Source of the DNA: Pelodera strongyloides
Lineage: Eukaryota; Nematoda; Chromadorea; Rhabditida; Rhabditidae
Assembly (NCBI GenBank): GCA_036852015.1
Contig: JAANDG010000605.1
Coordinates: 23,584 to 87,583 of the forward strand
Length of the DNA: 64,000 nucleotides
Direction: 5' to 3'
The notes under the pieces are model-generated. The model had not been told where the DNA came from, did no database searches, and was given only the letters and a program-made list of their open reading frames with translations. Shown here one piece after another: positions 1 through 15,100 of this stretch. A program made the translations under genes and the position numbers. Position 1 is the stretch's first letter. Each line of letters starts with the position of its first letter.

Positions 1-103
1 AAAAGACTTAATACATAATAGATGACACTTAAATAAGTCGGATTGGGGAGGAGCGCCCACGACCCCCCAACAAATGAACACTATGTAAATCATAAAAACA
101 AAC

Positions 104-3100
104 CTGGTCAGAAATAGCCACATCCTTGGTTGTTTGCGAGAGAGCAACTGCTCGAGCATCACCAGCGCTCAGATTCCACCTAAGAAACATACATAATTAG
201 AAACGTACACAGAACATTAAGTTCAACATGAACAACAACAAAAAGTTGTAAGAATCCAATTAAAAGTGCAAAAAAAGAAAGATAAGATACGTAAGAATCC
301 AATTAAAAGCGCAAGAAAAGATAAGACACCTTTCATTCTCGGGGATCCACATCTCTACACTCCGGTTTCGCATAGCACGCGAGATCTCGCCATTTCGTGC
401 ATCCATTGACAGGAACACTCTGAAACAAATCATATCGGTCATCTGTTTGCGTTTATATGTTCGTTTTTAACTTTCATCCTCGGATGCCCACCTTTTGGTG
501 TATTTAATAAATAAAATAAAAATATTTCACAATTAGTTGTATTCGCTCCAAAAGTGTAAACGCTACTATATTGGTTCTGTAATTTACTATAGATTTTTCG
601 TCTACAGCGGTCACAGTCACAGAGACAAATAAGATTTAAAAACCGCGTCGGGCTTGAATAAAGGAAAAGGCTCTTGAAGCCCAAGTTTTTACTTGAAAAA
701 CAGATAACAAGCAAGGTCAAACCTGAAGTTTGGATGTGGTGTGAGTGGTTCAAAAGATGCTGATCGCTCAGATACGACCAGTCGGCCATCGGCTTCCAGA
801 CAACTGTTAAGACGATCCAGGACAGCGGAGCTTAAATATTACAGACGTGGATTGCTGACTAACTACAAATACTAAATAGATTACAGACCCTTCCCCCCTT
901 CCCTATATACATCTCGGACCTCAGGTTCTAACTTGGGACTGAACAGTCGGGAATGGGCTCTTTTTTATATATTGGGTAGTTAGGAAATACAGAAGAATCT
1001 ACTATACATTGCGGTATCGTACTGATTTGATAATCAATGAAATTATGAAATCTACACGCACCTGCACAGATTGACATCATCGATAAACAACCAGTGTCCT
1101 TCAAGGAAGGCTCGCACGAAGGGACTGTCCACCCAGGCAAATCTGAAACACAGAAGACTTGGAATAGAATCCATTACTATGTATATGCATATCTCAGCAT
1201 AAAGTAAGCACAAAATATGCGCAATAAATCGTCCGGTAATAGGAGGGGAAAATAGCCGCGTGGTCCGGTTTCAATAACAACCTTATAGCCACACACAGTA
1301 AGCGAATTTGCCCAAAACCCATCAAATAACCTACCTCATATCGGATTTCTCTGCCAATTCCATAGCCGCACGACACTCCTCAACAATGTCCGAATTTTTA
1401 GTAATTTGGTTGAGCGCCATCTGAAATGAAATTCGTTGGTTTAAAAAGGGAAGCTAAAACTGTGTGATGACTACACATACCAGACTTATCAAAGCAAAAA
1501 CTCGAAAATGGCTGCCGTAAATATTATTATTTGCCCATAAATATTGAATAAATACTTATTAACAAACAATAATAAAAAATAATCATTGTCTGTTAGAAGA
1601 GTAGTTATCGTTTTATATTTCACTAACACGTGTTAAAGACTTAGCTTACCAGTCATGTTAATCTGATGCATTCTTAAATAATTTGGAAAAAAACCTCAGC
1701 AGCGGCTTCGAGTTGCAACAAATTCTCGGCCTTGGCAATTTTCTTGATAACCTTCGGATCGGCCAGTCCGTCGAGTTTGGAGAGCAATATTTCACGGGAA
1801 GCGGTCAGATGGCTATCATCAATGATCTGAAATAAATGACAATAATAATAATTATGCACAAACAAATAATAATGTTTCAGGCAACAAACATAGATCTCCG
1901 TTCCCCCAAACCCGATAATCCGCATTCGTTGGCACCACACATTCTCTGGGCAGTAACCTGCTTGATGAGACTCCTTTCTGCATAACAACGATAAGGATAA
2001 GCAAGCTAGCCCCCACTTCATTGATAGGGATAAAACATGGCTTCACTCACTTGCTCATAACTTCCAATTAGTTCCTGTGCGTCGGTATCGGCATTCAGTG
2101 TAATGACCTCGAGCTGAGCGCCGGCCACAGCAGCCAGGCCCTCCACTGCACCTCGCTTACCACAGTTTCTAAAAAGAGGAAGGGAGTGAAAATTGAAAAA
2201 GTTAGAAAGAGAAAGATGTTGGGGTCCAAACTTGCGAACTTCTGCTGAAGAAAAAATTTCTTCAAATTTCATTCAAAAAAATTAAAAAAAAAAAAAAAAA
2301 ATTTCGACTGCAAACTTTAAAGCTAAATAACGGCCGCTTTTTGAAACGCATCGTGAACAACTGTATTCTGGCGTATTCATGCTAATTTGCTCGAATTTAC
2401 TCGATTTTTTATTCAAATTTATGTTAATTTGCACATGCTGCATAAGAATGCTGGTGTACTAGATACGTTTTAAAAACAGACCAGTATTTAGTTTTAAATT
2501 TACCTTGGACCAATAAGAAGTGACAACCATCCCATCTTCGCGCACGTCGCCAGTTTGTAGAGAAGAGGGCACTGTGTGGAAAGGAGTCGGCGATCCACAG
2601 GAAGGGAGGCTTCTAAACAAGCATTGGGTCACCAAATTACTAGCATCACAATGAGAAAATCATTCACTCAAACTCGGCATTCACTCAACACTCCCAGAAA
2701 GAATGAAACACGAAAAAAAATCATACTATCACTTATAGAACCGCCCATGCATCCAGAGGTCTAGTATAGATGAACAGAGTACGGTAGAACCCTAACCACA
2801 AATCCCAAACTGTTGCACAGGGTGGCACATTATGCTAATAATGCTGAACCTCACCCGCATCCAGTCTCTTCAGTTCCACATCTCCAATCCTGACCACACT
2901 ATTGTCAAGACTCATCCAGGCGGGAACCACAGAACACGGCTCATTGAACATCGCCTTGTAGACTTCAGTGACCTATTTAAAGAACAGTTAAACAATACAG
3001 GAATCAGAAACCAATACAGTGCCCAACCGGGAACAGGCTAGATTAAAAATCCAAAAGAACAACAGAAAAGTTACGAACCTTCTCTCGATCCTCACTACGA

Positions 3101-6100
3101 CGCATTCGTGACACGTACAAAATTTGATACGCGGACGCCAGATTTCCAGTCTGCAAGGAAAAGTAAATTATTAATGTTGATCCATTAACAAGTACAACAT
3201 GTTCAATTTAAGTAACATAGAACGCAGGCTCCATTTTGTAGCTCTTCCGCAACTCTTGTTGACTAAAAGTACCTCGTTGAAAAGGGCGATCCATCGCAGC
3301 AAATCACGCAGGTTGAAAGAAAACGGTCCTCCAGCACACGATTCATCCTTGGATAGAACCTGAAACAAATAGTTCAGTAATAGTGGTTTAGGAAATCAGT
3401 CAAGTCACCATAGCACATGACATCAGACACAGGTAAGGTAATTTATCAGAAATAGCGGAAAAAAAGTTGAATACAATGAAGAATAAAAAAAACTAACAGC
3501 ATTGACTTGCACCATTGTCTTTAGTCTCTCATCGCTAATCGCCTTAGCCAACTCATTCTGAAAATGGTCATTTTGAAAACGATTAAGGCACACAAAAAGC
3601 AGTTGAGTACCAAAAAATGGCACAGAACACGAAGTTCACAACCAGTTGAGAATCAAGGAACGGTACAAAATAGCTCACGCTGGTTAAAACAGGTTATCAA
3701 TAATGAACAAACATACCTCTCTCAGGATGAAGAAAATATCATCAGTGGTCAGGTCATCCACCCAAATCTGAAACAAATATACATCAACATAGGGACAAAA
3801 ATGCTTAAACAGTCCCCATTAAAGTTAAGTTTTGTGGCGAAACATCGCTTTTTCGGAATGGAAAATTATTATAACGAATGACAAATGAATCGTCTGGGTC
3901 TACACGAAAACCAAGTCGCTCTACGGAAAAAAATGTATAAGAGATACGTAACCAAAATGCGTAACAAAAACATTTCCAGAAAAAAACCTTACATTGGTGA
4001 ATCTGTTGATGAAGGATTTTGGCAGGGCTCGTCGGTTTCCACCTTGTGCTCTCGGGTTCTGACAAGCGAAGAAACGGCACTTGGAATCGGATGGAATCTG
4101 AAAGAGCAACATGAATAGGTATAAATCGTTAACGCACCTGTAACTTGCCCCTTTATTCAGATGTGCAATACAGTGTCTAAGGTACATTACTTGTTCCGCA
4201 AAGGTCCCGAGCGACAAATCTCTACTCATTTTAGTTTACCTAGCTTATTTTCTTCAAATAAAAAAATACTTCATACCTCAAACTCCTTGTTCAATTCAGC
4301 AATGTAAAGTACACGTCGGTGGTCGAAACAGGCATTCAGACCTTCGAGAACAGACTGCGACGCCAGGTTCATCTAAAAGGCAATAGGTGGGGTGGACGTG
4401 ACAATTGGGAGCCTGTTCGGAAGATAACATAAACACATGCAGGATGAAAAGAGGGGGGGGGGGGGATAAAAACAAAACATCGGTCAGTACAAAGCAGTAT
4501 GCTGGCAACTTTTCAACAACATACACGAACCCGGAATGTTCCCAGAACACAAAAGAGACTAAAGTCACCCACCTCATCCAGTAGCACCCACTCTCCCCTC
4601 TTGATCGCCCGCAACACAGGTCCATCTTCCCACCGGAACGAGATCGAACCCTCGTCAGTCATCACGGGCACATCGCTTCCGAACAGATCAGATAGATCCT
4701 GAAATAAGTGCAAAATATATCAAGATGCCTTACGCGTAATCAATAAACGCATTGAAAATGAAATAACGCTTGGCCTGTCTCGTACTGATTCCTTGGAAAA
4801 TATAGAACATATAAGTTCGTTGCTAAATTAATTTTCCTTAGAAGTTCATCAATCCGCTTTCGGATTTTGTATTTTCAAAAATAGATGTTTCACGAACAAT
4901 CTATAAAACGGAGCATGTCACCGAAATCTTTATTCTGGCAGTTCCCTAGTTCCATTTTCAGAAGTCATAATAACAATCTCACTCACCGTCTGATCGGATA
5001 GATTGAGTCGGGTGATTGGATGTCCCGTGAGTTGCGCGAGCGCCATCACAGTGCTACTCTTTCCACAACCAGGAGCACCCTCAAGAAGAATCGGCTTCTC
5101 GATCAGGAGACCGCGGGCAATACGGTAGAAATTGGAGACGCACGTCGGCGCCTGAAAAACGTAAATAAAGAAAATATAGAAAACTAATACTATCCCCAGA
5201 ACCCACGTGTACAACTTTCAAGCACGACTTCCATACATTTAGTTACTATAAACGATAAATGTTCCCTCCTACACCCACAATACATGATCATGATCTAACA
5301 TGACCAAATGCCATAACCGCATTGGTAGGGACTAAATTATCTCCCCTCCCCCGCATAGCGTTTCCCATTACTTTTCTCCTCCTCCGGGATACCTCGATTA
5401 ACGAGTATATCGGGGAGAGGGTTTAACATTCCAACTTTCCAAGCATAAAAATGATCGATGTTCTTTCAAACTAGCAAAGAAATGTTTCCATGCGACAAAT
5501 GAAACGTTCGACAAAGAAAAAAACAAAAAGCTAACCTTCAATGAAAATCCCTTGGGTCTTGACGCCTTGATTGGTCCCACAGGAACTGATAAAAGTCCAA
5601 TCTTCAGTTTATCCGACATCACTTCTACACATCTTGATGATGCTTTATGGTCAACTGGGCACTCGAGGATCTTCGACAGCTGCAATTATTTGGAAACAAT
5701 TATGAAAAACCCACACTACCGTTACCAAACAATAAGCTCCAGTTTCCCTAATTACCATAAATGTTCCCTCTAATGCACACACATGATCTACCACGATCAC
5801 ATGCAACAAAGCGGCATTGATAGGGACTAAATTCTCTCCCCTCTCCCGCATACCGTCTCCCATTAAACTGTTTCCCCTCCTCCGGGATACCTCGCTGGAG
5901 CTAGCGAAAGAGTGAAACAGCCTGCGCAGCCGTACCAGTTTCCGGCCATTGCGACAATGGCGGGCTTTCTACACACCGAGAAAACAATGCATAGAAGGAA
6001 TATTGGGCTTAGGCTCTCAATAAAACGAGTATATCGGGGAGAGGGTTCTTTGCGATCAATGAACATTGCATTCTTGAATGCACTCCTGGAAAGCTCTTGG

Positions 6101-9100
6101 AAGATCAGAGGACATATTCACCACTCCGATTCCCTCGGGGAAATAATTCCTGGAGACAGAAAACCGTCTAAAGTGAGACACACAGAGAAAAAGACGGGGA
6201 ATTCCCCAAGGGGAGTTGAGTGGTGAATATGGCCTCAGGATACTGCGAAACAAGAAATGACCAGTTATTATGATGATACAAACCATGTTATCGGCCTCCT
6301 TGGTGATGCGGCTGGCATCAACGGCCACTCTCGTCGGCATACTGCTCACCGAATCCAAAAAGGTCGAGTGAATCGCTTCGGCTACTGACACCTGTAATGA
6401 TTTGAATTTTGATTTTTGGAATACGCGATAACGCTCACTTTCAAAGCATACAACAAGCTCGCGTTTCGGCACACATATCAGAAAATAGGAAAGGAGTTAG
6501 TGAAAGAAAAATACGCAATAAGTAGTTCTACTACTTCACAGAGCACAAAAAAAAACACCAAATTTCGAAGTCAGAAAAAAAGACCTCGAAAAGCTTTCGA
6601 CGATCGCTCACACATAAACTTACTTCATGGGGAAGTCCGTTGGCCACACACGCTGCATACAAATCCGCACAAGCTACCATGTCACGGACGGATGGAGCGT
6701 TTCTAAAAAAACTGACGTGAAAAAATTTGCAAAAAAAAATTCAGCTTTTGGTAAATGCTTCTGAACGTGAGCTGAGAAACAACCCTACCAATATACCGCG
6801 AATATAAGGAATTTCAAAACATCCAAAATATAGAGTAAAGGACAAGAAAAATAAACAAAGACTCCATACCTGAACACATGCATGTACTTGTCGTAGAACG
6901 ATGCGACCCACTGCACAATGTTCTTAGCTGCCTTGGTGGGGCGCTCGAGCTGCGCGGTAGCAGGAACCTGTAACCACATACTGTTACTTTCAAGACTTCG
7001 TCGAATACCTCTAACACTAAAAGAATCCAATGAGGGCCGGCCAGCCAAATAAAATACGCGTATACGCAAAGTTGAGAAAATACTAGATACACGAAACCCA
7101 CCAAATCGAGCCGTCCATCAAAAATCCTGAGTAGTTCATCGGATTCAAAGTCGCACGATGACCAAACTTCGGTGAATCGATTGCGAAGAGCCTTCGACAA
7201 CTGAAAAGGAACATTTGCAAAAAAATTTCCCCACCTCACTGTGCTGTCAGACGTAAAAAATCCCACCGACAATGACGCTGATATTAAATTAGAGTTCTTC
7301 AGTGGCTTCCTACCTTATCGCTAAACGTCCCAAAGCTAAAATTCCTCTTAAAACGCAATTCCTTACCTCCTTCTTTCCGTAGTCTCCTCCGGGGTTCATG
7401 GTGGCAATCATTTGATATCCATCAACTGCACTCACAGTCTGCACTTCCACTCCGGCATCGGACAACAAAAGCGACCTGAAGCAAAATTAAAATAATGATG
7501 AATATAAACCTTCGTAGTAGGATACAGAATTATCTTGATAAGCACTACTACACATTCTACTGCGCTAATGTTCAACTTCATTATGCAACCGGGAAATAAA
7601 TTATAAATTATTATATTATTCAACACAGGATGGCAACGATTATCTGCGCTATCACTTACAATGATAGGGCCATTTTAAAATCAGGACACGCAACTACACA
7701 CAAAAAGTCGGACAAAATAAACTGTACCGGTTTTCTTCAAATAGCGGATTCAAACGCTCGAGCACAGAATCTTCGGCGAGTGAAATTTCATCAACAAGGA
7801 GAGGTGCACCGGCACGCATTGCAGAGATGACGATACCATCGCTCCACTCGAAACTAAACGGCAAGCGTTTTAGACAGATAATTAGAAGAGGTAAGCGATG
7901 ACCACTCAACAATAAAGCTGAACAAGAATCATCACACACAGACTAAGTGAAAGCAACGTCTCGCATAGATTTGTATCAAGATATCAGTACTCCCAAGGAA
8001 TGCACATGATCAGCGCACGCTTCACTAACCATAACCATGCATCCAACCATTTTATATAGTATACATACAAGACTTGAAAAGGTATTATTCTCACTCACCC
8101 TCCCTTCTCCTTCGGCCTCAGTCTACCCAACAAGTCGGCCGTCTCAGTTCTTTCGTGACAGTTGATCGTCAGCAGTTTTCCACGGCCCAGTGTTTGAGCA
8201 AGACTTGTTTTGCCACCTAATACCAATAAATCACAATAGTGCAGCTGAAGCCAAACTCGAGAAAGATCAATATACACAGATCCCAAGACATTTTATGGTA
8301 CCATAAAAAGTATAAAGGCATCGCATAAAGAACAGAATAAATAAGCCACAAGATACAATACATGCGAAAAGAGATTCTAGAAAAATAAACAAATATAAAA
8401 AAGTCACCTCCAGTTTCTCCTACAACCAGAACGGCCTCATCTCGGAGCCATGCTTGATGAGTCATAACCAGCATGCGACGCATTCCCTGGAAAGAACCTC
8501 ATTCATTCAACTTATGAAGAATCCACGTTTTCGTAGCCACATCCACTTTTTCAACAGTCTAACTTTGGAATAACAGGTTGAGAATCAAAAAAAGTTATTA
8601 TACCTACCTTTGTGAGTACAATCCGTCCCGTTTCAATATCCTTTGGCATGTACGGAGAATCAACAGCGAATAGCATCTTCTCATCAATCTTTCGCCTTAG
8701 AACCTGGAAGCGGGTAAAATAATGGGGTTTCCAGTTTCCAAGTATCCCAAAAATTCGGTGTGATTCTGTCAATACTACCGTATTTCTGCACGAAACCTGC
8801 ATATATAATATGAAAAATTAAAAAAAAAATATTCTCGTGTAGTTCCAAGATACGGTAAATTTTCAGCATACTTGCAAACCCCATCATGCCACAACAAATC
8901 ACACCAAATTTTCTAAATAAATTTACTTCGTCGTAACGTAGCCCAATGCAGTACCCAAATAAGGCAACGAATAAGCGGCTACGTAAAAACAAAAAGAAGG
9001 ATTGTAAGAAATCAAAAACGCACTAGAGTGCAGTCCTAACCATACCCTTTGCAAAGCCTCCACAACCGTATCCGCGTCCTTGCGATTTCTGCAGCGTCCG

Positions 9101-12100
9101 GCCAGCAGAAGATATCCATGGTTGGCCAGCGACTGGAGCCAGTCGTCTTCAATTGTATCACTCGATAGACGTTTGGCCCATCTGAAAAAGGGACATCGCG
9201 TGAATAACACAAACAAGTGAACGATATAATATCAGTGAGACTCTACCTATAGTACTTCAATGTTTCAAAAGGTTATTATTTTTCAACGGTGAACCTGGCT
9301 TTACTAGATCGTTCGTTTTTTTTCGCGCTGTTGTACTTTTTATCAATGAACCTCCTTGTCAATCAACCAATCCACATTTATAAAAAGGAAACGAAATCAC
9401 CTGAACACATCTCTCAGAGTCATCAGTCCGTCTCGGGCCGAGAACAGACCAGATAACGATCTCTTCAGCCGCAATTCCGAAAGGACGGCAATCATTTTCT
9501 GAGCAGCAGTTGGGTGCACAGAGCATCTCGTGCACACCTAAAGATATTAGTTACATTACATTTATATGATACCATCATTCCCATTTGATGCCAAGCATAA
9601 AAATGTCTCCATCAGGAGCCATGAAGGGGAAAGGTTAACGGCTAACTGCATTTAACTCGTTAGCCTCGTCTATTTCCCTACAACCTACAAGAAAAAAAGG
9701 AAAATCTTTCTCACCATGTCCGACAGTTCGTCCAATGGTAGCATTGGGAAACGAAGCACAACGAAACGTGACAGAAGGGCTCTGAAACATAAATATACTA
9801 AATACAATATTTTCTCTCAATCAATACAAGGCAAAGAATTAACGATCGTAACTCCCAACTGTCCCAACCAAAAACATCAATTAAAGTATCAAAAACCAAC
9901 CTGCTCAGCTTCTTACGTCCAGAATACGTTCCAGCCGGATTTTGTGTTGCGAACAGCCTAAATGATACCGGTAATACTAACTTTTCAAAGATAAAAAAAC
10001 ACAACCAAATTATAAACTTTAACGTGGCGAACCACTCTTGACCGTACTCGGAGACTAAAATATCTATTACCTCTCAAGTAAGCAAAGGCAAACGGAAAAT
10101 AATACATAAATTAATAAGAACCTGAAATTCGGATGTGCCTTGATAGCTGTGTTCAGTTCTGGTACGAACAGTTCCCGGTTGTCGTCCAGCAGCTGAAAGG
10201 GGCGCAATCAACCACAGTATCAAAATCCCTCCTACTATGCCCAAACAATGATGCAGAACAAACGAAACAATGTCTATTGGAATGTTAAAATTTCCACAAA
10301 ACCCACAAATTACAAAACTCAATACTCACTCTGTTCAGCGCTTCAATGACATCGGTTGGAGCGAGATTCAGCTCGTCAAGAATCACCCAGCTACCATCAC
10401 GTACGGCACGCACAAGAGCTCCTTCACGGAAAACCAAACGGCCAGCAGAATCAGCCACGTATGAACCCATATACCTAAAATAAAATAGACGGTTAAATTC
10501 CTTGATCCATCCTCAGGAAGAAATACGCACAACACAATACAAGAGTTGCATGGACCCTCCTAAATGCAAGCTAAACAGATTTTGAAACAGACGACGGCTA
10601 CCATTATTTTAAAAAAAGCTGAATCGTCTTTCAGAAGCGAGCAAAGCCAAGCAGTTCAGCTTTCGCCACCCATGATGGCTAATAATTTCAGAAGGCAACA
10701 AAAGTGCCTACTCCCCTATACCGTATCTGACCACACTTACTCTTGCACATCCGTGTGTTCGTGGTTGTTGATCCTGACAATCGCGTTTCCAGTGATCTTG
10801 GCCAGATGACAGACAATCGATGTTTTACCGGCACTCGTTTCTCCTTCAAGAAGTACGGGGAACCTGAGGAAAAAGAAAATAATATACAAAGGAAAAATAT
10901 ACATCTACATCGAGAGCTAGCCAAATAAAAAACATAGCAACTAACAAACTAGAGAAGAAGTTCCTGTATTGCCTAAAACAAAAATACGCAGCAAAATAAC
11001 GTAATCAGTAAGAATCATAAAGAAAGTTGTAGAATCGTAACTAAAACTGACCTTCCGGAGCAGACGATACGGCTAATTTGCGCTAGATTCTCTTGCACCG
11101 TTCTCGTAATGACATACTGGGGATCTTCTTCGGGCAAAACTGTTCCCCTCTTAACCCAATAGCCAGCAACCTAAAAGAGAGGAATGGAGAACTCATACAG
11201 CAATATACATGACCAAAGGTTTTGGAACAGTCGTTAGGTCCTATGCAAAAAACATAGTATGCGAATTATCGGAAATAAGCAAGTTTTACAAACGTACTGT
11301 CCGGTCCTATAATGAAGCAACTAGGTACACACTTCTCTTATTGCTTTTCCAATCTCAAATCTCAGTACTTCACACACTTCACAGTAATGAGCTTTATGTA
11401 ATACCGGTGCACCGGTGGGCAAAGAGAGTTACAATAGCGAACCTTGACATAGTCTTCAGCCGCTCCAGGAGGCAGAATCTCCATCGACGTTGGCGTCGGG
11501 AACATCGAGATGCTAGAGAAAACAAAGATAGTCAAAGGGATTTAAAAAAATTAAATGAACAATCTTACTGGGCATAACGCAGAGTAAAATCATGCAAGGA
11601 CGACAAACGGATCGGCTACACCATTCCGAAAGCTACTACAAAATAATATAACATAACATTTAATGAAACAATACAAAAAGATCTCACATTTTTGCCTTCA
11701 GCTTTTGCTTATCCCCAGCGTCAAGGTTGGTCAAGAAGGCCATTTGCAAGGCTTCGAGTAGCGATCGTCCCTCATGTCCGAACACATTGTCGGAAGCAAA
11801 GAGAAGCGCACGGCAGAGAGTACGAAGACTAAACACATCAACGAAGTGAATAATTGCAATGCAAGGCGAAATGCCTCACAATTCACAACAATTCAAACTC
11901 GCTTAAAAGAAGAAATAAATTACCTAAATTCAAGAAACTAAAGTTTAATTACGCATACTAAATATTTTAAATGCCAGTATGCTAGATAAAGATAATGCTC
12001 AACGGGCTGAGCCGATTTGACATTTATTCGCAGCACAAGAAAGAAACAACGAAACGCTACCTGTAACTACCCGGGAACATTTGCTTGGCCTCCGTGTAGC

Positions 12101-15100
12101 ACTGAACAACCTTTTGAACAGATGGCGCTTTCATAAATGGTAGGTATGCCGAGATGATCTGTAATATAAAATCATACATACCACCAACTCAAAACCACAG
12201 CAACGACTCTTGTATTGCGTTTTATATCCACGACTTACACGTAAGTTAAGGTTAAGACAAAATAATAGTCAATGATCGAAAGGTAATAAACAGTATGAGA
12301 CAAAAGTTAATAAGCAATTAATACTTAAAAGTTCAAAACTTTATACATTGAGCTTGAGCTTTAAAAGAACAATATAAAAAGTGTTTCCCTACCAATGCCA
12401 GTTGATGGGGATCTGTAGTCTCGGAGACAAAGAATTCAGTAAATCGCGTGCGCACACTGGCCGGCAATCTGAAAGACACATCAAAATATTTCGCTAATTC
12501 ATTCAAGAGCTGACGCACCACGAAAAATACTTCACACGATAAAAAAATCCCAAAGGCAGTCTTTTGACTTTTAAGTGTATCCAGTGTAGCAGTTTGTTTT
12601 GCTATATTCCTGTTCAATGTTTCATACCAATCTCATAAACAAAACGGGCCAAATCTGGTACTCGGCCGCCTACTATCCCACCGATTTCACTATATTCACC
12701 GTCATCCTCACATATTCCATATTTGTACAGAAATAAATAATCAAAATAAAGGCTCAAATGAGAATACCCTACCTTCTTTTTCCAGCGTCGGTCGCTGGGT
12801 TCATGCAGGCAAACATGCGGAAGTTAGGATGAGGCGCATGTCCAATGTAATGTACGATGGCATCGAGACACTCGGGCGGGGCCAGGTTAATCTGAAGCAA
12901 ATTAAGGAAATTATTTACAGAACAAACGGTTCGCAAATTGTTATATAATGGCAAATTACAGGAGAAAATCCTAATAAAGAAGTCACAATAGACCGCGAAG
13001 ATTCGATCGTGAGTAATTGTCTATGTTTCAGTACGTTACCAAAGCATGGTTGTTCGAAACGCAAAGGTTTTTCCTAGTTGCTTCTTTGAATAGCACATAG
13101 CAGGTAAAAATAGACGCCTGCACTAGGGCAACGTCAACAGATACCTCATCGATCAGAAGCCAGTGTCCTTCCTCGGCCGCCTGCTTCACAGCTCCTCGGG
13201 TGATCGCAAACGGAGCCGCTCCCTTCTGAAGTCCTTCGCGGATTCTACGGCCACGCACCAGAACCTCGGCCCACTACAAACACAACAATTGATTGAAATC
13301 AAAGGGAGATCGCACTCAGGATTTCACTTCTTTGTCATTTAATGTCAAGTTTGAAACATGACGAATAAAATGCAAGTAGTGTAGGTAGATGTGGACCATC
13401 ACAGAAAAGTTTCATTCCAATTGCAAACTCAAACTCACAAAACGAACATGCTGATAACAACCTTTTTCGTTCAACACCCTAGTAACCACCTTTCCTGAAC
13501 TTGGAAAAAAATTCACATACATTGGCTCTCTGCTGCCTGGCCTTCTTGGTGTCCTTCTCCACCTTCGCTTCCAAAGCCTTCCGAGCGGTGGCTTCAACAA
13601 CAGTCAGATAATCCCTATATCTTCCATTTGCGAGGCAAGTCTGAAAACATGGTAACCTGAATAAACATAACCTAAGAAACAACATAATTTAATGAAAATA
13701 ATGAGAGTAAATTACTTCATAAACTCCACTGTAAGTAAATCCGTCGAACAGGAACACAAATTCTTCATCCGGTATTAAACCTTAAGCCTTTCAAAGGACA
13801 TTAACCAGTTCGTAATTCACAAGTAGAAGGTAGAACCCCATATGCGCGGAACTATTGAAACTGTAAACCGTAAGAAATCTGACAATAGGCTCGGAAAAAT
13901 CAATTACCTCCAACTGTGACAGGAACTTTTTATTCTTCTTCGCATCAAAACACTCGGTGAGAACTTGCGAAAAGAATTTTGTGAATGGCTCCATAATATG
14001 GGCAACTGTTGTTGGTTTGTATCTGAAAAATAAACAATACGCACAAAGCTCAACAGTCACTGTCATTGTTTTCACAAATAAATTAAAAGTGACTTTTATT
14101 TTCTGTGATAAAACAATTCGTTGTTGGTAGTATAATAGACCCTTGAATATAATTCACTTCGATTGAAAAAAAAACCTATCATCTAACATCAACACCGAAC
14201 AAAAAAGAACGTCCGAAAGATTAAAAAAAAACACATACCCTTCAATGAGCTCATCAGAATCCGACGTAGGACTCAGATTCACGACAGTAAGGGTCCGGCT
14301 GAGCACATTTGCGAGTGATTGGACAACCGATGTCTTTCCCACTCCAGTTTCTCCCACCTTCAAATAAGGATATGAATCTTGGGTAGTGAAAAGAAAACGT
14401 CGTGGTCTGTTTACAGTGTGGTCGTAAGGCGATGTATGATGGTTATTTTCACTTGAATACACAAAACTGTAATAATTTCCGGAGGTTGCGAGTGCGAGTG
14501 ATATTATGAACCAAATTGTAAAATATCAAGAATATGAGAAAATTTGAAATACCACTGTAAGTGAGTCAAAAAGGAAACAACAAGAATAACTAAACCAAAC
14601 GGGGAAAATAAAATCATTGGGTTTTCCTCAAATTATCTACGTACCAACAACACGGGCTCCTTTGCGTTCACACAGATGGCAATTCGCTCGAGAAGTTGCA
14701 AAACGTCACGGGTATGTCCCAACTTGTGTCCAATTGTATGCTGAAAAATTAGGGGTAAATAGCTCGACGTGTTTTTCAATTATTTAATTATTATGTTTAC
14801 GGGGAGCAGAAACTATGCATCTTAGGATGGCAGGATTACCAAAATACTTTGAAAAGAAACAAGTTGCCGAAAATATTTACCTCTACTGCTATGAGTTTAT
14901 ACTACTCATGGTACGGGTAAATTACATATCCCCAAACAAAGTTATGTCTTACAACAGCACAGCGTAAAGAGCCGAATACACATGTCACAACACAAAAAAA
15001 ACTCAAATAACATTCTCCACCCGCTATATTACAGAACTAGTTGTATAAAAAGACTCACCTCAAGAGAAGGAGTTCTCGGCATCGCGCACCTTCCAACCAC

